Part shown: piece by piece, positions 1-6,493 of the stretch
Layout of the letters: the number at the start of each line of letters is the position of its first letter
Numbering within the stretch: the first letter of the stretch is position 1
Assembly (NCBI GenBank): GCA_036009005.1
Contig: DASYMP010000138.1
Span: 1 to 9,214, forward strand
Direction: 5' to 3'
From: JACVRW01 sp036009005
Lineage (GTDB): Bacteria; Actinomycetota; Thermoleophilia; Solirubrobacterales; Thermoleophilaceae
Length of the DNA stretch: 9,214 nt
The notes under the pieces: generated by a model
Database searches by the model: none
Told to the model about the DNA's origin: nothing
The model's input: the letters and a program-made list of their open reading frames with translations, nothing else
Program-made: the position numbers and the translations under genes

Positions 1-9
1 GCTCTTCAT
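1..9 (-). CDS. Start of an unidentified downstream gene (5' end only)
   Basis: On the minus strand an ATG at 9-7 is followed by AAG AGC and then the window edge, so only Met-Lys-Ser is visible. A strong Shine-Dalgarno (AAGGAG, 21-16) sits 6 nt upstream, which is the main reason to call a real start. It lies 22 nt past the tandem TGA TGA stop of the beta-subunit gene and on the same strand, so it probably belongs to the same transcript. Its function cannot be read from three residues. A transporter, regulator or one-carbon/folate enzyme would fit the neighbourhood, but that is speculation. Confidence 0.55.
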
Positions 10-15
10 GAGGTG

Positions 16-21
16 CTCCTT
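16..21 (-). promoter_or_regulatory. Shine-Dalgarno AAGGAG for the gene starting at position 9
   Basis: The minus strand reads AAGGAG, six nt before the ATG at 9-7. It is one of the two best-spaced Shine-Dalgarno matches in the window, alongside that of mgsA. It suggests the partial gene initiates independently instead of by the stop-start overlaps used elsewhere in this gene row. Confidence 0.6.
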
Positions 22-34
22 CGTCTGCGAGTCA

Positions 35-1252
35 TCAGTGGCTCACCGCAGCCGCGGCGAGCTCGGATACGAGCCTGTCTTCGTAGAACCGCTCGAGCTT
101 GAACGGCTCGATCAGGTCCGGAGTCTTGCCTGTGGCGGCGAGCTCCGCCAGCGTCTTGCCGACGATCGGCGCCGCCTTGAACCCGTACGTGCCCCACCCC
201 GAGCTCACGTGGAAGCCCTCGACCTCCGTCTTGCCGAGGATCGGCGAGTAGTCCGGCGAGAGGTCGCAGAGGCCGGCCCAGCTCCGGAGCATCCGCGCGC
301 GCTCCAGCTGCGGGAACAACTCGAGCGCGTGCCGCGCCACCTCCTGAAGGAAGTTCAGCGTGCCCTGCATGCGATAGGTGGTCCACGGCTCGATCTCCGC
401 GCCCATCAGGAACTCGCCGCGGTCGGTCTGCGAGATGTAGACGTGCATCTGCGACGACACGATCACCACGTCGAGCAGCGGCTTCATCGGCTCGGTCACG
501 AGCGCCTGCAGGATGTGCGTCGTGATCGGCATCTGGACGCCGGCCATGTCCGAGATCAGCGAGCTCCAGCCGGCGGTGCAGTTGAGCACGACCGGCGCGT
601 TGATGTCGCCGCGATTCGTCCGCACGCCCGTGACCTTGCCGTTCGAGCGGTTGATGCCCGTCACCTCGGTGTACGGGTGTATCTCGGCGCCGCCGCGGTC
701 GGCCCCGCGCGCGAGGCCCCAGACGACCGCGTCGTGGCGGATCACCCCGCCGGGCGGGTGGTAGAGCGCGCCCTGAATCGGGTGGATCGCGTCCGGGTTG
801 TCCACCTGCATCGCGGGCGCGAGCTTCTTGATCTCGTCGGGCAGGATCAGCCGCGAGTCGATGTCGTGGAGGCGGTTGACCTCCGCGCGGTTCGCCATCA
901 CGAACATCGCGCGGTCGGAATGAGCGAGCGTGAGATGGCCGTTCTGCGAGAACAGCAGGTTGAAGTTGAGCTCCTTCGAGAGCCCCTCGTAGAGCTTCAC
1001 CGACGCGTCGTAGAAGCGCGCGCCCTCCGGCGTCTTGTAGTTCGAGCGGAGGATCGTCGTGTTGCGGCCGGCCGCGCCCGAGCCGATGTAGTTCTTCTCC
1101 AGAACGGCGACGTTCTTCACGCCGTGGTCCTTGGCGAGGTAATAGGCGGTGGCGAGGCCGTGCGAGCCCCCGCCGATGATCACCACGTCGTAGGAGTCCT
1201 TGAGGTCCGGGCGGGGCCGCCACATGCGCCGCTTGCGGAAGATGTCAAGCAT
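35..1252 (-). CDS. mgdA: N-methylglutamate dehydrogenase / sarcosine oxidase-type beta subunit
   Basis: A 405-aa FAD-dependent oxidoreductase of the DAO family and the catalytic flavin subunit (SoxB-like). The dinucleotide-binding motif is GGGSHG at residues 27-32, followed by the acidic strand end VLEK (50-53) and the family-typical GRNTTILRSNY (62-72). RHDAV at 172-176 places a histidine at residue 173, the position that I recall carrying covalent FMN in heterotetrameric sarcosine oxidase. GWGTYGFK (352-359) is the conserved C-terminal flavin-site segment. The ATG at 1252 overlaps the gamma gene by 8 nt and has GGAG 7 nt upstream; the gene ends in tandem TGA TGA. Family knowledge: the substrate amine is oxidised here. 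The substrate is inferred as N-methylglutamate from the adjacent mgs and gmaS genes; sarcosine is the main alternative. Unusually, beta is last in the subunit order. Confidence 0.88.
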   Translation of the reverse strand: MLDIFRKRRMWRPRPDLKDSYDVVIIGGGSHGLATAYYLAKDHGVKNVAVLEKNYIGSGAAGRNTTILRSNYKTPEGARFYDASVKLYEGLSKELNFNLLFSQNGHLTLAHSDRAMFVMANRAEVNRLHDIDSRLILPDEIKKLAPAMQVDNPDAIHPIQGALYHPPGGVIRHDAVVWGLARGADRGGAEIHPYTEVTGINRSNGKVTGVRTNRGDINAPVVLNCTAGWSSLISDMAGVQMPITTHILQALVTEPMKPLLDVVIVSSQMHVYISQTDRGEFLMGAEIEPWTTYRMQGTLNFLQEVARHALELFPQLERARMLRSWAGLCDLSPDYSPILGKTEVEGFHVSSGWGTYGFKAAPIVGKTLAELAATGKTPDLIEPFKLERFYEDRLVSELAAAAVSH

Positions 1253-1940
1253 CGAGCGGCTCCAGCGCGTCCACGCCGACAGGGCCGCCGCCCAGGTGTT
1301 CCGCGGCGTCGGCGACCACGGTCCAGACGTACTGCCCGAGCGCCGCTCCGAAGACCATCAGGTAACGGTCGGGGGCCTCGCAGACGATCGCGCCGCCCGT
1401 GCGCGCCACGCTGCCGGGGCGGAAGCCGAACACCGGCGTGACCTGGGGGCGCAGGTCGATCGCCGTGAAGCGGGCGAACACCTCGCGCGCGAGCGGGCCC
1501 GCGATCGTGAGCGCGCCGAGCGCGGTGGTGGTGTCGATCACGCTGGCGAGACCGGATGCGTCAGCGGCCGCCCGCGTGAGGTGCTCGCGGAGCGCGGCGG
1601 TGTCCGCCGGCGGGCACAGGACGACCGCGCGCTCCGCCGAGTAGGGGCACCACCAGGCGCCCTCGGCGCGCGTGGCGCGGCCGAGCTCCAGTCGCTCGCG
1701 CACGGAGGTCGAGACGATCGACGCCAGGTCGTCGGCGGAGGCCTGGAGCTCGAGCTTGCCGAGATGCGACATGTCGGCGAAGCCGGCCGTCGCGAGCGCG
1801 GATTGCTCGCCGGGGAACGAGACGGCCAGATTCCAGCCATCGCGTTCCTCCATCGTCGCTCCCGCGGCGATCGCGTGACGCTCCATCGAGCTGCGCGAGG
1901 TCACGGATGCGCCCGGCGACAGGAAGGCGAGCGTGGTCAC
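1245..1940 (-). CDS. mgdD: N-methylglutamate dehydrogenase / sarcosine oxidase-type gamma subunit
   Basis: A 231-aa SoxG-like protein, the small gamma subunit related to the T-protein (aminomethyltransferase) fold, which packs against the C-terminal half of alpha. Recognisable segments are the early EERDGWNLAV (about 31-40), FADMSHLGKLEL (about 54-65) and a C-terminal FGFRPGSVAR followed by EAPDRYLMVFG, the usual end of the family. The start is read as GTG at 1940: its last two bases are shared with the TGA of alpha (GTGA), a classic coupled junction. The open frame continues far upstream, but that extension is antisense-like, Arg-rich and lies inside alpha. The next in-frame ATG, codon 20, would cut off residues I consider part of the protein. 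The length is slightly above the usual roughly 200 aa. It is probably structural and helps form the folate cavity; this role is from family knowledge. Confidence 0.8.
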   Translation of the reverse strand: MTTLAFLSPGASVTSRSSMERHAIAAGATMEERDGWNLAVSFPGEQSALATAGFADMSHLGKLELQASADDLASIVSTSVRERLELGRATRAEGAWWCPYSAERAVVLCPPADTAALREHLTRAAADASGLASVIDTTTALGALTIAGPLAREVFARFTAIDLRPQVTPVFGFRPGSVARTGGAIVCEAPDRYLMVFGAALGQYVWTVVADAAEHLGGGPVGVDALEPLDA

Positions 1941-4801
1941 GAGCGCAGGATCTCGCCGTCGGGGTCGTAGAAGGGGGATGTCTGGACCTCGCCCTCGAGG
2001 CGCTTGTCCTCGTCGGAGATCGTGATGCGCGCGCCGTCCTTTGCCAGCGCGGCGGGCACCCACGCCATCCCGATCACACGGCCGAGCTGCTGCGAGTAGC
2101 GCGCGCTCGTGACCTGGCCCATCGGGCTCCCGTTCTCGGGCATGACCACGGCGCCCTCGGTGGGCACGTGGCCGTTGGAGAGCGTGAAGCCCACCAGCGC
2201 CGTCTCGGCCGGCTGCTCGGCGTAGTGCTCGAGCGCCCACTTGCCGATGAAGTCCTGCTCCTTGTCGAGCTTCACGATCCAGGGCATCGCCGCCGCGAAC
2301 GGGGTCGACTCGGAGTCGGTGTCCTGGCCGATCAGGATGTGCATCTTCTGGAGGCGGAGGAGCCGCTGCGGCTCGAGCCCGAACGGCTGTACGCCGAACT
2401 CGCGCCCGGCGTCCATGAGCGCGTCCCAGAGGTGCTCGCCCTGCGCCGCGGGGCAGTGGATCTCGTAGCCCACCTCGCCCACGAAGCCGATCCGCAGGAT
2501 CAGGCAGGGCACGCCCGCCACCTCGGCCTGCTTGCCGTCGAGGTAGGTGAACCCTTCCGCCGAGCAGTCCAGCTCGGTGAGCTTGCCCATGATCTCCCGC
2601 GCGCGCGGGCCCGCCAGGTTCACGGCCGACAGACCCTGCGTCATGTCGACGACGTGCACGTCGAGCTGCCAGTCCGCGAGCCACCAGGTGAACCAGTCGT
2701 AGATCGCGCCGGCGCCGCTCGAGGTGGTCGTCACGTAGAAGTTCTCGTCGTCGAGCCGGCAGATCGTGCCGTCGTCCATGATCCGGCCCGAGTCGCTCGC
2801 GATCACGCCGTACCGGATGCGGCCCGGCTTCAGGTTGGAGAAGCGGTTCGGATAGAGCCGGTCGAGGAACTCGCCCGCGTCCGGGCCGCGCACGATCAGC
2901 TTGCCGAGCGTCGAGACGTCGATCAGCCCGGCCGCCTTGTGCACCGCCATCGCCTCGGCCTTCGGGTCCCCGTAGTCGTAGGCGCGCCGCCAGTCGCCCG
3001 CCCACATCACGTTCGCGCCGAGCTCGCGGTGGCGCGCGTGGATGGAGCTGCGCTTGGCCGGCTCGAACGGACGGCCCGCGAACGCACCGAGCGGCGTCGC
3101 GTGCCACGGAGGACGCGGCGTCGTGGTGCCCACGTCGGACATGCTCGTGCCGGTCTCCTTCGCCATCAGCCGCACGGCGGGGAGCTGGCACATCCGCCCC
3201 TGGCAGGGGCCCATCGTGGTCGTCGTGTACCGCTTCGAGAGCTCGATCGAGTCATAGCCCTCCTCGACCGACAGGTGGATGTCCTTGGCGGTCACGTCCT
3301 CGCAGAGGCAGGCGAAGCACTTGCCGTCGCGCTCGCTCATCACGGGCGGCGGCACGGCGACGGCCGACTCCCGCGCCGGCGGCGCGGCGAGCCGCTCGCG
3401 GTCTGCGTCCGCGCGCTCCCTCGAATCCGCGTCGCCGAAGCCGAGCGCGTGAGCGGCGTCGGCGCCCGCCGTCATGCCGGAGCGCTCCGCCGCCTCGAGC
3501 GCGGCGTGGCCGGTCACCTCGCCGGCCACGAGCACCCCGTCCGGCAGGTGCGCGAGCGCGAAGTGACCGCGCGCCTCGTCGTACGAGGTCTTCCCGCCGG
3601 CCTGGGCGATCAGCGACGTGGCCGGCGCGCTGCCGCCCGACACCACGAGCAGGTCGCAGGCGAAGGTGCGCCCGCCCTCGTTCGTCCCGGGCGGGCCGAT
3701 CACGACGCTGTCGAGCTCGCGCCGCCCGCGCACCTCGAGCACGCTCGAGCCGCAGACGAGCTCCACGTTTTTGCGCTGAAGCGCGCCGGAGGGGCCGCCG
3801 TTCGGGTGCGGGCGAAGGTCGGCCACGCACAGGACCTCCACCCCCGCCTCGATCAGCGCGAGCGCAGCGTGCAGCCCGCGGTCGTCGACTGTCGCCACCA
3901 CCGCGCGCGTGCCCGGCTTCACGGCGTACATCCCGATCAGCCGCCGCGCGCCGCCGGAGAGCATCACGCCGGGCAGGTCGTTCCCGGGGAAGAGCAGCGG
4001 CTGCTCGATCGCGCCCGTGGCGAAGATCTGGCGCTGCGCGCGGATCTGGTGGAGCGTGTCGCCCTGCCAGACCGGCACGAGACCGTCGAAGGTGCCGAGC
4101 GCAGGTGCGTTCTGGAGGATCTCGACACCGGCCGCGCGTGCGCGCTCCACGAGCCCGCGGGCGTGGGTCACGCCGCCCTCGGCCAGCAGCCGGCCGCCGG
4201 GCTCCGGGCCCTCGTCGGCCAGGATCACGTCGGCGCCGAGCTCCGCCGCGGTGGCCGCGGCGTTCAGTCCGGCCGCGCCCCCGCCGACCACGAGCACGTC
4301 CGCGTGGCGGCGCCGGTACTCCGTGCGCCACTCGCGTTCCGGCTGCGACTTGCGGAGCTTGCCGAGTCCCGCAGCGTGCCGCAGCACCTTCTCGTAGAGC
4401 GGCCAGAAGCGGCGCGGCCGGATGAACGTCTTGTAGTAGAAGCCCGGCGGGGTGAACGGGCCTCCCACGAGGTCGGTGGTGCGCATCACGTCGAAGTCGA
4501 GCGACGGCGACGCGTTCATGTGCTCGACCTTCATCCCCTCGCGCACGGGCTCCGTGCAGGCGCGCACGCCGGGGGCGCCGTCGACGGCAACCAGGCAGTT
4601 CGGGCACTGGCCCGCGCAGCAGAGGAGGCCGCGGCGGCGGTGGTACTTGAACGAGCGCGAGAACGTGCGCTGGCCGTCCACGTACAGCGCCGAGCCGATC
4701 GTGTCGCCCTCGAGCGCGGTCACCTTGCGGCCGTCGAAGCTGAAGCTCACCTCGGTGTCGCGCTCGATGCGCTCGCCGCCCTGCTCGGGAAGCCGCGTCA
4801 T
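1937..4801 (-). CDS. mgdC: N-methylglutamate dehydrogenase / sarcosine oxidase-type alpha subunit with Fe-S cysteine motifs
   Basis: A 954-aa SoxA-like alpha subunit, near the usual length. Domains in order: an N-terminal Fer2_4-type ferredoxin fold (about 15-100) with cysteines 61, 66, 69 and 82 spaced C-x4-C-x2-C-x12-C; a pyridine-nucleotide-disulfide-type Rossmann region with GGGAAG at 173-178 (about 165-435); a charged Ala/Pro linker (about 455-488); a BFD-like segment with C498-x-C500 and C533-x4-C538, ending in GPCQGRMC; and an aminomethyltransferase (GcvT-like) half (about 565-950) that binds tetrahydrofolate in relatives. The start is the ATG at 4801, overlapping the delta stop (ATGA); the frame runs further upstream but only as Arg-rich sequence antisense in style. 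Family knowledge: alpha holds NAD and the folate site where released formaldehyde is captured. As I recall, classic sarcosine oxidase alpha lacks these cysteines, so this member may carry two [2Fe-2S] clusters. Confidence 0.88.
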   Translation of the reverse strand: MTRLPEQGGERIERDTEVSFSFDGRKVTALEGDTIGSALYVDGQRTFSRSFKYHRRRGLLCCAGQCPNCLVAVDGAPGVRACTEPVREGMKVEHMNASPSLDFDVMRTTDLVGGPFTPPGFYYKTFIRPRRFWPLYEKVLRHAAGLGKLRKSQPEREWRTEYRRRHADVLVVGGGAAGLNAAATAAELGADVILADEGPEPGGRLLAEGGVTHARGLVERARAAGVEILQNAPALGTFDGLVPVWQGDTLHQIRAQRQIFATGAIEQPLLFPGNDLPGVMLSGGARRLIGMYAVKPGTRAVVATVDDRGLHAALALIEAGVEVLCVADLRPHPNGGPSGALQRKNVELVCGSSVLEVRGRRELDSVVIGPPGTNEGGRTFACDLLVVSGGSAPATSLIAQAGGKTSYDEARGHFALAHLPDGVLVAGEVTGHAALEAAERSGMTAGADAAHALGFGDADSRERADADRERLAAPPARESAVAVPPPVMSERDGKCFACLCEDVTAKDIHLSVEEGYDSIELSKRYTTTTMGPCQGRMCQLPAVRLMAKETGTSMSDVGTTTPRPPWHATPLGAFAGRPFEPAKRSSIHARHRELGANVMWAGDWRRAYDYGDPKAEAMAVHKAAGLIDVSTLGKLIVRGPDAGEFLDRLYPNRFSNLKPGRIRYGVIASDSGRIMDDGTICRLDDENFYVTTTSSGAGAIYDWFTWWLADWQLDVHVVDMTQGLSAVNLAGPRAREIMGKLTELDCSAEGFTYLDGKQAEVAGVPCLILRIGFVGEVGYEIHCPAAQGEHLWDALMDAGREFGVQPFGLEPQRLLRLQKMHILIGQDTDSESTPFAAAMPWIVKLDKEQDFIGKWALEHYAEQPAETALVGFTLSNGHVPTEGAVVMPENGSPMGQVTSARYSQQLGRVIGMAWVPAALAKDGARITISDEDKRLEGEVQTSPFYDPDGEILRS

Positions 4802-5133
4802 ACGCCGTGGCCCCCGGCGGCCCCGCCGCCGTCCGCTCCGCCGGCCGCCGCGCCGGCCGTGTCCGGTCCGTCGCCGAAGACCTCGCTCACCGGCTTCGTC
4901 CAGTGCACCTGGTTCGTGCGCGTGTCGCGCTCGGCGATGAACCAGTCGCCGCAGCCGGAGCGGTGCACCCACCACTCGCGCTGCACGCCCGCGACGTTGC
5001 GGCGGAAGTAGTTGTACTCGCCCAGCTCGCGCAGGGTCGGCGTCTTCTTCGGGCGCGGGTTCAGCTCTCCGCCGTAGCCGAAGTCAGTTACTTCGCGAGG
5101 CCCGCAGTTCGGGCAGATGAGTACGTAGGACAT
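4798..5133 (-). CDS. mgdB: N-methylglutamate dehydrogenase / sarcosine oxidase-type delta subunit (zinc-binding)
   Basis: A 111-aa SoxD-like protein. The family hallmark is at the N-terminus: CPNCG with C7 and C10, then H57 and C61 (VHRSGCGDWF). These four match the Cys3-His zinc site known in the delta subunit of heterotetrameric sarcosine oxidase. Other typical segments are REVTDFGYGGE (13-23), YNYFRRN (40-46) and the late RDTRTN (69-74). The last 20 or so residues are almost all Gly, Ala and Asp, a low-complexity tail that makes the protein somewhat longer than usual relatives. No good Shine-Dalgarno precedes the ATG at 5133, although it follows a 49-bp intergenic gap. The stop overlaps the alpha ATG (ATGA). 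The role is structural, at the alpha/beta interface, by family knowledge. Confidence 0.87.
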   Translation of the reverse strand: MSYVLICPNCGPREVTDFGYGGELNPRPKKTPTLRELGEYNYFRRNVAGVQREWWVHRSGCGDWFIAERDTRTNQVHWTKPVSEVFGDGPDTAGAAAGGADGGGAAGGHGV

Positions 5134-5159
5134 CGTCAGTCGGAGGGCCGCTGAGGCAC

Positions 5160-5186
5160 CTTATACAAATTGGTTCAAAGGTTCAA
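5160..5186 (-). promoter_or_regulatory. Candidate internal promoter for the mgdBCDA block
   Basis: The gap between mgsC and the delta gene is a rare AT-rich patch. On the minus strand TTGAAC (5186-5181) is followed after 15 nt by TATAAG (5165-5160), resembling -35 and -10 boxes with a short spacer. A transcript would begin near 5153, about 20 nt before the delta ATG at 5133. The -35 box overlaps the mgsC stop codon. This is pattern matching only; the spacer is shorter than the ideal 17 nt. Confidence 0.35.
5172..5186. repeat. Two tandem copies of GGTTCAA at an 8-bp period
   Basis: GGTTCAA occurs at 5172-5178 and again at 5180-5186 on the plus strand, one base apart. The second copy extends into GGTTCAACC (5180-5188), an odd-length palindrome. 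It spans the mgsC stop codon and overlaps the candidate internal promoter, so it could be a small operator; chance is also possible for a repeat this short. Confidence 0.4.
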
Positions 5187-6493
5187 CCGGGGATCCAGCT
5201 TGTTCCAGCGAGTGGAACTCGCGCCATCGCGGAGGCCTCGACGCTCAGCGCCACGAGATCCTCCGGCTCGAGGTTGTGGAGATGTGACTTGCCGCACGCG
5301 CGCGCCAGCGTCTGCGCCTCGAGCGTCATCGTGCGCAGGTAGTTCGCGAGCCGGCGGCCGCCGAGCTCGGGGTCGAACCTCGCGGCCAGCTCCTCGTCCT
5401 GGGTCGAGATGCCGGCCGGGTCCCTGCCCTCTTGCCAGTCGTCGTAGAAGCCGGCGGAGGTGCCGAGCTTCTCGTACTCCTCCTCGAGCTGCGGCGAGTT
5501 GTCGCCGAGCGCGATCAGGGCGGCGACGCCGATCGAGACGGCGTCGGCCCCGAGCGCCAGCGCCTTCGCCACGTCGGCGCCGTTCCGTATCCCTCCGGAC
5601 ACGATCAGCTGCACCTCGCGGTGGACGCCGAGGTCCTGGAGGGCGTCCACGGCCGGCCGGATCGCCGCCAGCGTCGGGATGCCCGCGTGCTCGATGAAGA
5701 TCTCCTGCGTCGCGGCGGTGCCGCCCTGCATGCCGTCCATGACGACGGCGTCGGCGCCCGCCTTCACCGCCAGCGCGGTGTCGAAGTACGGACGCGTGGC
5801 GCCGACCTTGATGTAGATCGGCTTCTCCCAGTCGGTGATCTCGCGCAGCTCGCCGATCTTGATCTCGAGGTCGTCGGGGCCGGTCCAGTCCGGGTGCCGC
5901 GACGCGCTGCGCTGGTCGATGCCCTTGGGCAGGTCGCGCATCTCGGCCACGCGGTCCGAGATCTTCTGGCCGAGCAGCATTCCGCCGCCGCCCGGCTTCG
6001 CGCCCTGGCCCACCACGATCTCGATCGCGTCGGCCCGGCGGAGGTCATCCGGGTTCATCCCGTAGCGCGACGGAAGCAGCTGGTAGACCAGCATCTTCGA
6101 GTGGCCGCGCTCCTCGGCGGTCATGCCGCCGTCGCCGGTCGTGGTCGAGGTGCCGACCGCCGAGGCTCCTCGTCCAAGCGCCTCCTTCGCGGGCGCGGAG
6201 AGCGCCCCGAAGCTCATGCCCGCGATCGTGATCGGGATGTCGAGGTGGAGCGGCTTCTTCGCGTGCCGGGCGCCGATCGTCACGTCCGTGTCGCAGCGCT
6301 CGCGATAGCCCTCGAGCGGGTAGCGCGACATGCTCGCGCCGAGGAACAGCAGGTCGTCGAAGTGAGGCACGGCGCGCTTGGCGCCGAAGCCGCGGATGTC
6401 GTAGATCCCCTCGCGCGCCGCGCGCTGGATCTCGTGGATCACGTCGCGGTTGAAGATCGCGCCCTCGCGCAGACCCGGGCGCCAGCCGGACAT
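5183..6493 (-). CDS. mgsC: N-methylglutamate synthase subunit C (glutamate synthase FMN-domain protein)
   Basis: A 436-aa protein with the FMN-binding TIM-barrel domain of glutamate synthase (GlxD/MgsC type). Visible motifs are PITIAGMSFGALS (87-99), GTSTTTGDGGM (114-124), the substrate/flavin loop QGAKPGGGG (163-171), IKVGA (228-232), DGMQGGTAAT (253-262), IVSGGIRNGADV (297-308) and the C-terminal ACGKSHLHNLEPEDL (399-413). Only two cysteines exist (67 and 400), so the three-cysteine [3Fe-4S] site of true glutamate synthase is absent. The start is the ATG at 6493, sharing one base with the mgsB stop (TGATG) and followed by the family N-terminus MSGWRPG; the longer upstream frame is Arg-rich and antisense in character. 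Together with MgsA and MgsB it is inferred to make N-methylglutamate from gamma-glutamylmethylamide-derived methylamine. A glutamate synthase-like function is the alternative. Confidence 0.87.
   Translation of the reverse strand: MSGWRPGLREGAIFNRDVIHEIQRAAREGIYDIRGFGAKRAVPHFDDLLFLGASMSRYPLEGYRERCDTDVTIGARHAKKPLHLDIPITIAGMSFGALSAPAKEALGRGASAVGTSTTTGDGGMTAEERGHSKMLVYQLLPSRYGMNPDDLRRADAIEIVVGQGAKPGGGGMLLGQKISDRVAEMRDLPKGIDQRSASRHPDWTGPDDLEIKIGELREITDWEKPIYIKVGATRPYFDTALAVKAGADAVVMDGMQGGTAATQEIFIEHAGIPTLAAIRPAVDALQDLGVHREVQLIVSGGIRNGADVAKALALGADAVSIGVAALIALGDNSPQLEEEYEKLGTSAGFYDDWQEGRDPAGISTQDEELAARFDPELGGRRLANYLRTMTLEAQTLARACGKSHLHNLEPEDLVALSVEASAMARVPLAGTSWIPG

Noticed and set aside
1941..3191. 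Upstream extension of the gamma frame inside alpha
   Set aside because: It is an Arg-rich off-frame reading of alpha; the GTG at 1940 overlapping the alpha stop begins protein that looks like gamma.
4802..4975. Upstream extension of the alpha frame (58 codons) inside the delta gene
   Set aside because: It is Arg/Gly-rich shadow sequence; the ATG at 4801 gives the ATGA overlap and the normal ferredoxin-like N-terminus.
1907..5011. Very long plus-strand open frame (over 1000 codons) opposite the alpha and delta genes
   Set aside because: It is Arg/Ala/Val/His-rich with no recognisable motif, and lies antisense to well-conserved protein. Long antisense frames are expected in GC-rich DNA.
35..5133. 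Plain sarcosine oxidase for glycine-betaine breakdown as the main reading
   Set aside because: The subunits fit, but the adjoining mgsABC and gmaS homologues point to N-methylglutamate. Sarcosine stays open as an alternative substrate.
5134..5182. A terminator hairpin between mgsC and mgdB
   Set aside because: No strong stem followed by a T-run is visible on the minus strand; only weak, scattered pairing was found.
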